NCBI GenBank assembly: GCA_028023455.1
Contig: JAQFVV010006471.1
Location: forward strand, 803,623 to 867,622
Source: Epiperipatus broadwayi
Taxonomy: Eukaryota; Onychophora; Udeonychophora; Euonychophora; Peripatidae
Length of the DNA: 64,000 bases
Direction: 5' to 3'
This document shows positions 22,473 to 36,428 of the stretch, in pieces. Position 1 is the stretch's first letter; each line of letters begins with the position of its first letter. A program made the translations under genes and the position numbers. The notes beneath the pieces were generated by a model. That model made no database searches, was not told the DNA's origin, and saw only the letters and a list, made by a program, of their open reading frames with translations.

Positions 22473-23755
22473 TGGCATTGGTGAACATGCAAAAGCTGGT
22501 TGTGGGAAGATAATTTATTAAAGAGAAAATTTAAATTTCAATTCAGTTTGAAATATCATAAAAATTGATATGTAATAAATTATAAAAATAATTTATCAAA
22601 TATCCTTTTAATAGCTGATAACTGAATATGCTGGATCAATCCAAACAACATTAACATCATAATTTATAGAGACTATGTCCAAGCACATTTATACAACCAG
22701 TAGCAATGGTAATGCTGCAGATTTATTCTTACACCCAAAGGAATAACAAAGCATTAAATGCCCTGAGGGTTTTCTTACCATCATCCAAGCAACAAGCACT
22801 ATTAGAGAATGTTCTGCAGATTAACCACCAATGCAGAAATGAATATAAAGAATATAATAAAATGGCAAGAGATCATTCTGAGGATTGATCCACCAGCACA
22901 GAATAGTGTCATATACCCTATAAAATAGTGCTGACATTCACTTCTCAAGTAAAAAAGTTATAAAATTACACGCATCTATAAAACTGCTAAATTAGGAGGC
23001 ATGTGCAGTTCTTATGAATATGAATTAAAACATAAAATGAAATAAAGACTTTAGTGTGGGAAATAACTGAGATAACAGCCAGCTCTGCTTAGAACATGGA
23101 TGATATAATGGTGTATAGTAAATGTAATATGAGTATAAGCACAAAATACAAGATTAAGACATATGGTATTGGTGCACATCATAGATTCATTAAATAATCA
23201 TTAAACCTTTACACATGTGCTGTTCTCTAATAATTATTTCTCTTCAGTCCCTATAACATATTTTCAATCCAATTAATTTAGATTAATAAATAATTATTTT
23301 AGGCACAATATAATATATACCATGAGACTTCATATACATATAAGATCATATAACAATAGAAACCAAAATAAAATACATACTTGTTTAAATACCTACACTA
23401 AATTAAAATGCATAATATTTCAAATATATTAAAATATTCACCAATGAAATCAATAACACATTTTCTTATAACTTAATGTATAACATATAAAATGAATAGT
23501 TTTTCAATTACAACATATAGAATGTTATGAGTTTGATTGTATTCCTCTTCGTTTCCACTCATAATGAATATTCACTAATTAATTATTCATGGATAGGCTC
23601 TCTGAATATTCAAGATATTTTTTAAAAGATAGGACATGTATAATTTTAATTAGAGTATTAATAAATTTCATTCTTTATATGTTAGGCATTACTCAAAAGT
23701 TAAACTATTTTCATTACTTTAATTTATCTAGTCAGTGTTGAAGACTAGGAGCGAT
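22473..23755. other. AT-rich sequence with no recognised feature
   Basis: A 60-aa open frame at 22,706-22,888 (plus) lies in slightly less AT-rich sequence but shows no domain. The rest is A+T-rich with no structure I can support. Confidence 0.45.
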
Positions 23756-23759
23756 TATC

Positions 23760-24270
23760 TAAGCAAACAATTTACACTACTTATAAAAAAAATAGTGAAA
23801 TATTTCCTCTTCCTAAAGATAAAATTGCTTTGGAGTGTCATGGTGTGTATGAAATTCCATGTAGGGTCTGTCCACATACATATATAGGACAGACTAATCG
23901 TAGAATAAATATTAGAAAGGAAGAACACATTCTGGCAGTGAGAGAAAAATCCAATTCGTCAGCTATTTATTCTCATATTAAATTAACAAATCATGATATC
24001 AATTTTGAAAAAACAAATATTTTAGCAAAAATTGAACAATATGACCAGAGATTGCTAAGAGAAGCTATAGAGATTTTTAAAAGGCCCAAGAGCATAAATG
24101 AAAGGTGTGAGTTAAAGAAGATTAACAACATTTGGAAGAAACTATTGGAAGAGAAAATAAATTTTAAAACTTCTCAACCAATAGAATTTAAATATGAGGA
24201 GAAAGAAAACGATAAAAACGATTTTAAATCTCACATGCATTCTTATGATTTGAGAAAGAGGACGCTCTGA
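23760..24270 (+). pseudogene. Penelope-like element, GIY-YIG endonuclease fragment (5'-truncated)
   Basis: The open frame from ATG 23,830 encodes 146 aa with a well-preserved GIY-YIG domain: GVYEIPC, then CPHTYIGQTNRR, the conserved arginine and KEEH, and later REAIEIFKRP. The C-terminus ends SYDLRKRTL at a TGA (24,268-24,270). Upstream the frame continues through PLPKDKIALECH to about 23,760, and the thumb and RT are missing, so this is a 5'-truncated copy. The domain itself has no stop, unlike the related copy at the window start. Independent expression is unlikely. The stop codon overlaps a hammerhead-like motif. Confidence 0.85.
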
Positions 24271-24310
24271 GGAAGGTACTTGATATTGTACTGAAATGTC
24301 AGCATTTAGC
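24261..24310 (+). ncRNA. Hammerhead-ribozyme-like motif at PLE 3' end
   Basis: CTGAGGA (24,267-24,273) matches the CTGANGA core. It is followed by a stem of GTAC (24,276-24,279) with GTAC (24,288-24,291), then GAAA (24,293-24,296) and a candidate GUC cleavage triplet (24,298-24,300). GCT before the core can pair with AGC after the triplet as helix I. Helix III is essentially absent, so activity would need dimerisation, as reported for minimal hammerheads in PLEs. One G is unpaired in helix II. Whether it cleaves is unknown. Confidence 0.45.
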
Positions 24311-25918
24311 TTTTTCACTACACGGAATATCCCGCAAATAGTAATAATAATATGACATATATATATATAACTTTTAAACAATTTGCCTCTTTCATTTTTA
24401 ATCTCTAATAATATTTTATCTATTACAGCATTTAAATCTACCTTAATCATTATATTGCTATTTTAATATTTATTTGCAATTACTTTTTTAATTTATTCAT
24501 GCATTACTCTAACATTCTTATTATGATTATTATTTACTAGTGCATTTGTATAGCAACTAGAACAACTTGTACATGCTATTAACTTTCCCACTAAGAAAAC
24601 TATTGTATTTTCAAGATTGTTACTTATAAAAATATTTAATTTTGACTATAGACAATAATAAGCATTTTGTGCTTGTAAAGTAAAAGTAAATAATTTCAAA
24701 TTAAAAAAATATTAGAATGCCAAACATTATATAGGGAAAAAAAGAAATATAGTGTTAAAAAAATTTTTAGATAAAAATAAGGGTTTGGAAAAGAGAATGC
24801 AAAATATTATGTAGCTATAGAAAACTTATATATATACGTTTAAAAAAATAATGAAATTTACAAAATATAAATACACTATAAAATGCTAAAATACAAATAA
24901 TTTTTTTTCGATTGGAAAATGCAAACTTCACATTTATATTTTTTCAAATAATTCGATGAAAATAATATAATTTCCTAGTAAATACTATTCGATGAATAGC
25001 AATATTTTATTTTTTACATTTCAAGAGCTATAATTATGTTAGATATAACTGTGTATTTGCTCTGAGATTTTTTTATTCAAACTAAAAGTAGTAATAAATT
25101 TACAAATAAATATTAGAGCAAGTTTAAATAATATAAAAATAGGAAATTAAAATAACATTATCCAATAGTAAAAATGTTATATAAATATGTGTGTAGGTTT
25201 TATTTTTATAGTAGCACATTACTAATGGACAATATTATTTTTATTCTTTATCTTTGTATTTTATCTTTTCATTACTATTATCATTTAAGACCATTTGACA
25301 GATCTTAAAATCCAATCTTAAATATAATGATATATTACAAGAGCATCATAATATTTGTATCAAATCCATCTGCCTTTTCTATGAAGATGAACCATATGAA
25401 ACTTAAAATTTTTTCTAGGTTCTAATTAGGCTTAGAAATTTTTAGATATTCAGTTTATAGAAACTCAGCTGGTATTGGTCAGTAAACAGATATCTAAATA
25501 TTATTAACTAGAGAATAAAACAAGGATGAAAAAATACTTAAACTTTCACCACCTAGCTATTGTTAAGCATGATATTAATCAGGAATAGTTGGAGAACCAT
25601 TCTTTATCTAGAATTAAATGATTTAAAGACAGTTTGATCTTATCTTCTATCTATATTGATAAATTAAAACCGAATAATCATCCTAAAAAATATCATTTAT
25701 GAAGTACCTGAATAATTTCTATAAAAATATTGATACTTCTAGATTACTGGTCACACATGGTATTTAAAAATATATTTTTATTTTCAGAAGACATCATAAA
25801 AATAAAGTCTTTTTAATATGATTTAAAGAATGTTAAAACAGTTAAATAGTATATAATCATATATAATAACACAGTAAATATACTATCACTTTTTTTTTAA
25901 AAATATATATGTTCTACA
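24311..25918. other. AT-rich sequence with no recognised feature
   Basis: No coding or RNA feature recognised. Contains short TA runs (near 24,358 and 24,830). Confidence 0.55.
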
Positions 25919-26459
25919 ATAATATCAGCAACATAAAATCCTTTTTCTTTTCAAAAACTTTATTTTTTTATATCAATACTGAACATATATATATATATAT
26001 ATATATATAATACAAAACTCCAATGTTTCAACTGTTTTTATGTCCATACAGTCATTGTCAAGGATCTGCAACAACAATGAAATACATATTTATAAATAAA
26101 CTTCAATTACATAAATACCTTCATCTTACATTAACATAAACAGTAACAAACATATTAAACATACATAATTATATTTTACTTACATCTCTCTCCCACTGCT
26201 ATTTTTTATTACACTTTCTTTTACATTATTTAATTATAAATCTGTTCTTAAAATCATCCAAGAAACTTTTTATACAAATTTAAAAACCCACTCTAATTTC
26301 AAATAACCTCCCCCTTTTTAAATCTTATCTAAAACCCATCTCAAAAACTACATTCCTAAACTATAGCTTTAAATGAATATAAAACAAATATAAACATCTT
26401 TTTTATACAAAAAAAAAAACACTTTTAACAATTTACCTAAACCTATTTAAACATTTATT

Positions 26460-26637
26460 TTAATTATACATTATTTTAGATTCCTTATCTACTCCATTAA
26501 TTCTATTTAAAGTAGGATTATATTTTTTTATATAAAAATATTCTTTTACCATCCTTTCCCTGTAATTTTTAACCCTTTCCAACATTTTAATATTAAAATC
26601 TTTATGACCTAAAACTTTACAATGTATGTAAATATTT
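26460..26637 (-). pseudogene. PLE endonuclease C-terminal fragment, left arm
   Basis: The minus-strand frame ending at 26,460 carries VLGHKDFNIKMLERVKNYR, then KEYFYIKKYNPTLNRINGVD. This matches the C-terminal part of PLE GIY-YIG domains, where an H.DF.....L pattern precedes an R...E....KKYNP..N...G pattern. The catalytic GIY-YIG strand lies beyond the centre and is missing. The annotated start (26,678) runs into the palindrome centre and has no significance. Confidence 0.7.
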
Positions 26638-26684
26638 AGATGGGGTAAAACTAGACTTAGACAACATTTATATGACAAAAATTC

Positions 26685-26862
26685 AAATATTTACATACAT
26701 TGTAAAGTTTTAGGTCATAAAGATTTTAATATTAAAATGTTGGAAAGGGTTAAAAATTACAGGGAAAGGATGGTAAAAGAATATTTTTATATAAATAAAT
26801 ATAATCCTACTTGAAATAGAATTAATGGAGTAGATAAGGAATCTAAAATAATGTATAATTAA
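26685..26862 (+). pseudogene. PLE endonuclease C-terminal fragment, right arm
   Basis: Mirror copy of the left-arm fragment on the opposite strand, with the same peptide except for NKYNPT followed by a stop where the left arm reads KKYNPTL. It cannot encode a nuclease. Confidence 0.7.
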
Positions 26863-27402
26863 AATAAATGTTTAAATAGGTTTAGGTAAATTGTTAAAAA
26901 GGTTTTTTGTATAAAAAAAGATGTTTATATTTGTTTTATATTCATTTAAAGCTATAGTTTAGGAATGTAGTTTTTGAGATGGGTTTTAGATCAGATTTAA
27001 AAAGGATGAGGTTTTTTGAAATTAGAGTGGGTTTTTAAATTTGTATAAAAAGTTTCTTGGCTGATTTTAAGAACAGATTTATAATTAAATAATGTAAAAG
27101 AAAGTGTAATAAAAAATAGCAGTGGGAGAGAGATGTAAGTAAAATATAATTATGTATGTTTAATATGTTTGTTACTGTTTATGTTATTGTAAGATAAAGG
27201 TATTTATGTAATTGAAGTTTATTTATAAATATGTATTTCATTGTTGTTGCAGATCCTTGACAATGACTGTATGGACATAAAAACAGTTGAAACATTGGAG
27301 TTTTGTATTATATAAATATATATATATATATATGTTCAGTATTAATATGAAAAAATAAAGTTTTTGAAAAGAAAAAGAATGATTTTTATGTTGCTGATAT
27401 TA

Positions 27403-30400
27403 TAGTATATAATATAATCCTTTTGTTAAACTATTTCTATATTAATTAGATTTTATAAAAATAATATCTTAGATAAAAGAATGTAACAAACATAAATGCA
27501 CTAGCAAAATTATATAGCAAATCACATATATTTAAATAAATGATATTATTTAATGAAAAAGAGAATAAATCTAAAAAATAGATCCAGAAAACTACTAAAA
27601 CTGCACAATGCTTTTAAAATGGATTCTACAAATGAAAAAAATTACTACTAATTTTGACCAAGTATTATAGGTTTGCTTGAAATTTAAGTTGGGAAAATCC
27701 CAGCATAACACCAATTTAAAGAACAATTTCTATTTATTCTATTTCACTGCTGTCCTCTATTGAATACTTAAGTAATCAACAAATACTAATAAATAATACT
27801 TTTTAAATTCAGATTCAATCCTGCCATTATTGTATCTCTAGATTAATGTTTGGATTATAGCTTCTATCAATGAAAAGCATGGATTTCAATTTAATAATCC
27901 TGGATATTCCAAACCTAACCTACATAATTCACATCCAGTGCTATTCAGCACTGGATATGGATTTTAAAAGCACTACTATCTAGTATTTATTGATTACTCA
28001 TGCTTACCATTAATGATAACAATGAAATGGAATAAATTAATTTTCATCATGTAAAGCATTGTATAAGCTAGATTCATAATATTATTTGATTTAATAGTTA
28101 TACTAAAAGAATTATTATCTCTAATGTAGAGCTATTTTAAACATCAGTGCTTATTGTAATGTTAAAAAGAATATATTAAAAATACTTTTAATTTTTATAA
28201 ATACAGTTAAAGCATTTGCAAAATTACAAATCTTTAATATCAGATTTATCTATTGACTTCAAAATAAATTTGCATCAAGCAAAACAAATTATTAAAGTTT
28301 TGTTTTAAAGAACTTCCAGCTAAATAACCTTTATTTACAGAAAATAAATTAAAACTGTATATTAATTTGTCACCATTATTATTAAAAGATGATCTGGAAT
28401 CTTCAAATACCAGGAAATACTTTATGAAAGCTGCGATTATGTAGTATGATGCACTGAGAAAAAGCATGTTCTTTTATTAGAATAGTTAAACTGAAAATAT
28501 TGAAATTGTATTAAAACGCATATTTTTGTGCTTAGTTAAGAACTGTAATACAGATCTAAATGGCGCCAAATATAAACATCAATGTGACAATCTGATAAAT
28601 GGGTTAAAAAAAATTTTTTTATATCTAATCAAGAGTTGATTTGGGGCAAAAAAATAAAATATAAAAGATCAATCCATATAGATCTAAGAAAAGTTTTCTT
28701 GCTGGATAATTTGATTAAAGGAGTAGAAAAAGTATAACCAATCAAGATTTAATAAAATTTTGTTTGACTTAAAAAAAAAAAAAAACAAATTACACCAGGG
28801 GAAATCAAAAACAGCTTCATTTCAATAAAATGTTTAAATAGATGAAGAAGTAGTGTTTTAAGTGAATTACTTATATAAACATTAATGGGTTTTTAAATAA
28901 ATTACTATTTAATTTTTGTTATTAGTTTTTCAGTTTTTACAGCTTTTTTTTTTGTCATCGTTGCTGAGTGAATATTTTTATAAAACAATCACTTTACGAC
29001 TTCCTCAAATATGTATAATAATTCACTGGTCTTTTATGCATGTACATATATATATATAAATTTTGTACTTTTTGGCTCTGTAAATCAACAAGTTTATGTC
29101 AAAAATTGTATTTTAATTTTATTAATAATATTTTGTGAAATAAGTTTGTAACATGCAAATTAACTTTTTTTTTTGTTTATAATAATTTAAAATTGTTAAA
29201 AAGTTTTTAATTAGAGCTAAAGCTAGGAGTGTGACAAAGCTGGATTGCATTACAATTACACATTTTTATTTTTATAATCTACAACATATATTTTCTAGAT
29301 AAAGATAGATAGATACTCATTTAGCAAATACTACTCTAGTTAGATTGATATTAAACTGGCTACTAAAAGAAAAAAATTTAATCTATTTAAAAAATTTGCA
29401 GATTCATCCAGTCAGTCTTTATGCATCAATTACTATTTCGAGGTTTTAAAGAAATGTCATGAATTAACATTCTCTTCTAAGTATTTTTATGCCGGTAATT
29501 ATATTTGTATCCAATTATTCGAAATTTAATTCTTATTTTTTAATTATTTTATAATATAAGTAAAAAAAAAATTAGCTGTATAAATACTAGTATAGAAGAA
29601 GTTTTACTTTTACTATTCGCAAAAAAAAACAATTTTTTATATAAAACTTTTTGATGAAATACATTTAGTTAAATCACAGGAAAATAATTCTAACAAGACC
29701 GGTTGCTATACTTATATGAAAATTTATATAAATTTGTCTTAGTGAGTAGACAAAATTCACTGAAGTGAATGATGTTTTTCTTTAAATTTAAAAATGTAAA
29801 AGTGCTATGGAGAATTGCATAAGCTTGCAATTTATACTTGCATATGCGAGCAAAACTTTAAGTATCGATTTGAAGAAAATATTTTTGCTGCATTACATTC
29901 GTTTGTGTTAATAATTTTTGCCTCAGTACTCACACACAAACATATATATATATATACATACCACATTGCGTTGATAGAATTTTACTAAACATTTTTGAAA
30001 TTTTTCCTCCCGATGCCTCAATTAGCTGAATTATATTAATCATTATTATGTCCTCAAGTTTTCTAGGTGCTTTTAAGACTACAAGCGATATTCGATCTAA
30101 ACTACAAAAATATCTGTAGGTAATAAAATGTTTTTATATATATATAATATAATTGCGTTTTTCATTTTGAAGGTAGGATATTTTTCTTTCTAATTGCTAG
30201 TTATTGTGACTTGCATTTATTTACCATTAATTCCTGTTATTAATTATATGATAATTTTGTATTCAAATAATTACTTTTTAAGAAAAATTAAAACCTTATT
30301 AAACATTTTAATCTTTAAAATAAGATATTTCATCTTTATATATCTAGGTTGTCCTTTTTTTTTTTTTACAAGCAATTCCAAAAACTAGTGTGTGTTAATA

Positions 30401-31586
30401 ATAAAAAAAAAAAAAAGAAAAAAAACTTAAATCAATAAAAAAAAATAGCCTCCATAGACAAAAAGAATATATTAATATTGTTTTTGTTGACGACAAATAC
30501 GATAGAGGAAAATAATAATTTTATACATAAGTAATACACAGAGAGTGGGTGTTGCGTTAATTTAGATGACACTATATTGAGATGAACAGTATAATAACTT
30601 GAGAATTGGTCAGGTAGAATATATACTTTTAAGACCAAACAAGAAACAATGAAATAAGTTCAGAAGAACGTGTGCAACTTTAAAAATATATTTACGTAAA
30701 GATAAATTAAAAATTGTCAAATCTGCTTTCCAAACAGCCGGCCCGGATTCGCTTCCCGGTCAACGCTTTGACATATCAACGCTTTGAGATATATAAAAAA
30801 AAACTATATTGATGTTGCCTATTAATATGTGAAGGGAAGATGTGTTAGAAAGCACTTAAAAAGAAAATTTGTAATGTTTTATTATTAAAGTCACATGAGA
30901 AATGTATGACATTAATTTGAAATATTATTTTAATCAATAAAAACATTGCTAGGAAATGCTTTAAAATTAATTTTAACAAGGAAGTCCAAATAGTTCAGTT
31001 ATAGAAACTAATGTTTGAAGTATTTAATCAAAAAGTATTATTTAACTTAAGCATTAACTCAGAAGTAGTTTTTGGATCATGGGTATACCATTATGTGTAC
31101 ATTCCAATGTTCAAATCTATTGCTAAACAAAGAAGAATATTAGTATGATAAATTATGGATTGGATATATTTTTTATAAATTGTTACATGATAAGGGCAGA
31201 GTATTAAACAGTAAAACTATTAAGAAATATTAGATTTACTGGGAAAGTTTTGAAATTGATAGTATAGTCAAAAAGTATACATTCATAGTTGTAAAACTTT
31301 TTTTCCACATTTTTCTAAGAAAACAAAAGGGCACTTTATTAGAATTAAAAAATACTGCAATACAAGAGTAGTTGTATGATGAAGAATAAAATAAACTTGA
31401 GAATTTATAACTCTCACAATAAAAGCTGGTGAACTGTAAAAGTTATAAGTAAACCTAAAATTATTTTTTTTTATATGTCCATTTTCAAAATCAGTTAAAA
31501 TGGGCATTTATGTAATAACTTGTTTTTCAATATTTCTCAGATTTTTCAGGTTAAAACAAAATTTACAAACAAATTATTGTATTAAA
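27403..31586. other. AT-rich sequence with no recognised gene
   Basis: About 4 kb with no coding pattern. Small structures only: a GTACATATATATATATAAATTTTGTAC hairpin-like stretch near 29,041-29,068, TA runs near 29,942 and 30,135, and a short GC-rich patch at about 30,737-30,770 that resembles a tRNA T-arm. None supports a gene. Confidence 0.5.
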
Positions 31587-31900
31587 TAGTCAAAATAACA
31601 GTCATAGATCACATGACCCTATTCTCTTAAGCTTGTAAGTTATAAACAATGAGGATTGCCAATTCCTCAACAAGCTTTGTGATAAATGCTTAGCCAGAGC
31701 CAGCATTTAAAATATCTCTGTCAGGAACCCCCCACCCAAAACACCTGATCATGGTTTCATGCTCTGAGGAGTGCCAAAGCATGAAACCATGGTCAGGGAT
31801 TTGTAGGGGGGGTCCTGACAGAGATATTTTAAATGCTGGGCTGGCTCTGGCTAAGCATTTATCACAAAGCATATTGATGAATTGGCAATCCTCATTGTTT
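31587..31900. mobile_element. Foldback element family, copy A
   Basis: AAACAATGAGGATTGCCAAT at 31,644 is matched in reverse complement at the right end (31,900), and the arms pair across about 115 bp each through GATAAATGCTTAGCCAGAGC and AAATATCTCTGTCAGGA. A left tail (about 31,587-31,643, with AGATCACATGACC and CTCTTAAGCTTGTAAGTTAT) is shared with copies B and C, so the element is asymmetric. No coding capacity. Confidence 0.8.
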
Positions 31901-33409
<1,509 letters not shown>

Positions 33410-36099
33410 TGTAATAATCTTGCCTACTTAATGAATAATTATAACTTAGTAATTTTTTTAAACATAATAACTGTGTTCATTTATTATATCTATACTTTTC
33501 TAATCTGCAGTCATGCCTATTCACTTTCATTATTATTTTGTTTATATTATTGATATTTATGATATGCCATAATTCAAAATGGAGATTAATAATATTAGTG
33601 ATTTTTGAGAGATGATTAGAAGCTCTTGTGTAATTGATTTATGCTATTTTTTTTAGCAAATTTAAATCTCCATTTTGATATCTATTCTTATATATGTATA
33701 TTTAGTTAAGCTACTGTCTTAGCTTATCATTAAGGTTTGCATGTTAATGAATTATGTATAGTTAAATAATGACAAGAATGATATTCTAAAATCATATTAT
33801 AAATAGTTAATTAATTCCCAAACATGTTTTTCTTTTCCTTAGTTTGTTATATAAACACTCCAAATTTAGTCTTTAAACTAGATTACTTTAATGAAATTTT
33901 TCTTAGCAAGTTTTAAGTATGCTAATTAATGAACTGGAATAAGGTAGTTTCACAGAACAAAACTAAAGTATTTTGTGTACTAGTGTAATTGTAATGTTAA
34001 TATTATTTTAGTAATCATTATGAATGTGTTCTTACAAAGCATACACACCCAATATGCCTTGCTATGTTTTTTTTGTAAATGGGCATATGGTAAAATGCCA
34101 TCCCATTATTTGGACAACCTCTCTAGAACTGAAACATGAGGGTCCAGAGATAAATTTGTAAGGCTGCTCTAATTCCTGAACTACGGTACACTTCATGATA
34201 GCAAGCCATACAGTCCAATGAACTGTTGGTACTGAATCCCATGACTAATTACACATTTGTCCCACAAATCTTATTTAGTTAATTTAGCCCCTTAGTGTCT
34301 AAAGCTCAGCTATAGCCACCAATTCATCCCTCCATAATATTATTTAGTTCAGCAATGATCTGAACACCAGATCTATTTTATATAAAAAATCTGCATTGGA
34401 GCACATTTCTCATTATGTATAAGTTAATCAGAATAAATTATAATTTCTCAGTTATCGTTCTTGTAAGATTTAACTCCTATAGCAAACCTAGAATATATGG
34501 CATACCATATTCAAGCATGATTATGAAATGCACATATTAATTGTAGTAAACTTAAAGTTAAATGATTAGAAGTGCATTGTAAAAGATGAGACCCCTGCAT
34601 CTCACTCAGCTCATTATTGTAAGACTCTTGCAAGTGTAAAATCCCAAAGCATTTATTTTGTATTAATTAACTTATAATTTAATAAATAAAAGATATTAAG
34701 GTTGTAATAATGTTTAGTGTGTTATTTGTAGTCGATCCCAAATCTCAACCAAATTTATTTCACTTTAGTATTAATTATTAATATATGCATTATCTCTGTA
34801 AGCCATATATGTGTGTGTTTATTAGTTAATTGTTTACTTATTGATTATTCCCTGAGTCTCATATTCCACCCTGTTCTACTGCCAGCTCATGAATTAAATG
34901 AGACTGAGTGTAACCTCATACATGCCATCCATAGGATAGTAAATCACAGAGCAATGGTGAAAGAACCATCTCAATCCCTCATCTAGATCAGTTTTGTGAT
35001 AACTTGTGAAAACTCTGGATTTTGTTGTGTGAATGTGAAAATATGACCATTACAATATATATATATATATATATATATATGCATGTGTGTAGGGGTAATG
35101 TAATAGTAGCAAATTTGCTATATCCAACATTCAGATAGAGACTAAATCAAATTATAAAATATTTTTCAGATTTTAAACAAGATTGGAATTTTCTTCCAGA
35201 TAGTTGGTCTACTGCAACCAAGATAACTATTTAATACCAGTTAGTAAATGGAAATTATGGTCTTTCTTATCATACAGGTAAAATAAGGTTAATGACTATT
35301 TAAATCCTCATCAATAAACAATTGGAAAGCCTGGAAATGTTTTCTACCACATTATTCTACTCTGAATGAATTATTTTTAACAGATCTTTGTCCTGCAGAA
35401 AACTGTTTTATCCTTTACTTATGTTATAACGAAATGAAATTTTATGTTAAATCACAAAAAAGTAATAAAATCACTTTCTTTTAAAGCAGTTATATTGAAT
35501 GCTTACATATATATCCTTCATGCCAATTTATATTTAAACTATAATGAAAACAAAAATGTATTTTATTAATTTAGTAAAGGTGTATGTATGTGTGTATAAA
35601 AATAGGCAAAACGGTTAACAGAAGGTAGATAAATAATTAACAATGTTCAAAGGCATAACAGATTCTAAAAAATCTTGTGAAAAATAATTAATTAAAATTT
35701 AAGCTACTTAAAATTCTTTAAAATTAGATTTTAATAAGATTTATAAAAGCAAGTTGATTACAGGGCACTGGTAGTTTTCTTATTAAACCTTATTAATAAA
35801 GTGTACAATAATTTCCGGAGTATTATCTATTTAAAGGATGATGTTAACACTGTTTGGCCTTGTAATAGAAAGGTGTTAATTGATGCCTAATTACTACAAG
35901 GAATACAAGAAGACAAAGGGTATTCAGAATTTGGAAATTTTTCTTAATTAATAGACACATACAGGATTAAATTGTAATGAAGCTGATCAAAATTATTATC
36001 AGCCAGAAATATTTTTCATTAAAATTAATTCACATGCCTTTTGTTGAAAAATAGTATAAATATCTAGGTAAATATAAAAACAGTGTCTTCTGTTAAGAA
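33410..36099. other. Intergenic, no recognised gene; TA run at 35,056-35,080
   Basis: Segments 34,075-34,380 and 34,850-35,000 are less AT-rich than average but have stops in all frames and no family I recognise. A TA run at 35,056-35,080 sits between ATGACCATTACAAT and GGGGTAATGTAAT, which are partly complementary. Confidence 0.4.
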
Positions 36100-36172
36100 A
36101 AATTCTTCAACCAGGTCCTCTTTTGGGAAAAATTCCTCAAGCTAGTCTTCTTTTATGAAAATTTTTCAAGCT
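36088..36172. repeat. Three degenerate tandem units of about 30 bp
   Basis: CTTCTGTTAAGAAAAATTCT, CTTTTGGGAAAAATTCCTCA and CTTTTATGAAAATTTTTCAA begin successive units, each ending in a CAA(C/G)-containing segment before TCTTC. They lie immediately before the unidentified frame at 36,216-36,428. Confidence 0.55.
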
Positions 36173-36215
36173 TGACAATAAGATCTCCAATCACTGAGTT
36201 TAAGAAGTTCATTAA

Positions 36216-36428
36216 TTATTTTGGCTGTTGGGAGTTATGTATAATATGAATCTGTGAAAAGAAACTTGTGAAAGCTTCCCCATTGCCATCTGAGAGGAGT
36301 GTGAGTTTGGAATCCTGATGGAGTTGGTCACCACTGCCCATATGAAGTGTGCTGGTCAGTATACCCATGCCAATGTTCCTTCCAGAATAAATGAATTCAT
36401 CCCACTGATGTGCTATGCCTTTATTCAA
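36216..36428 (-). CDS. Unidentified 70-aa open frame in a less AT-rich island
   Basis: The minus-strand frame (MNKGIAHQWDEFIYSGRN..., ending HIIHNSQQPK) has a balanced residue composition, unlike the Asn/Lys/Ile/Phe-rich chance frames elsewhere here, and the DNA is locally less AT-rich. I recognise no domain. It could be a fragment of a retroelement or an exon remnant. No splice sites or neighbours help, so I regard it as a weak candidate. Confidence 0.2.
   Translation of the reverse strand: MNKGIAHQWDEFIYSGRNIGMGILTSTLHMGSGDQLHQDSKLTLLSDGNGEAFTSFFSQIHIIHNSQQPK

Larger units (their letters stand above)
25919..27402. mobile_element. Large palindrome built from two divergent PLE 3' ends
   Basis: Left arm 25,919-26,637 and right arm 26,685-27,402 are reverse complements over about 718 bp, with a 47-bp centre. 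Reading outward from the centre, each arm has the C-terminal end of a PLE protein, an untranslated tail, a hammerhead-like block (26,010-26,070; 27,250-27,305), a TA run, and a shared outer end AATATCAGCAACATAAAA. The arms differ by few substitutions, for example a stop in the right arm where the left has a leucine codon, and in TA-run length. Confidence 0.85.

Noticed and set aside
24142-24450. 102-aa minus-strand frame opposite the GIY-YIG fragment
   Set aside because: It is an antisense shadow of the clear PLE coding sequence and runs on into AT-rich DNA.
30737-30770. tRNA or tRNA-derived SINE (CCCGGATTCGCTTCCCGG resembles a T-arm and B box)
   Set aside because: No A box, acceptor stem or cloverleaf can be built around it on either strand. 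It stays only a short GC-rich resemblance.
36088-36172. Possible CRISPR-like direct repeats
   Set aside because: Only three diverged units with no constant spacer length, in a eukaryotic context. They are a degenerate tandem repeat.
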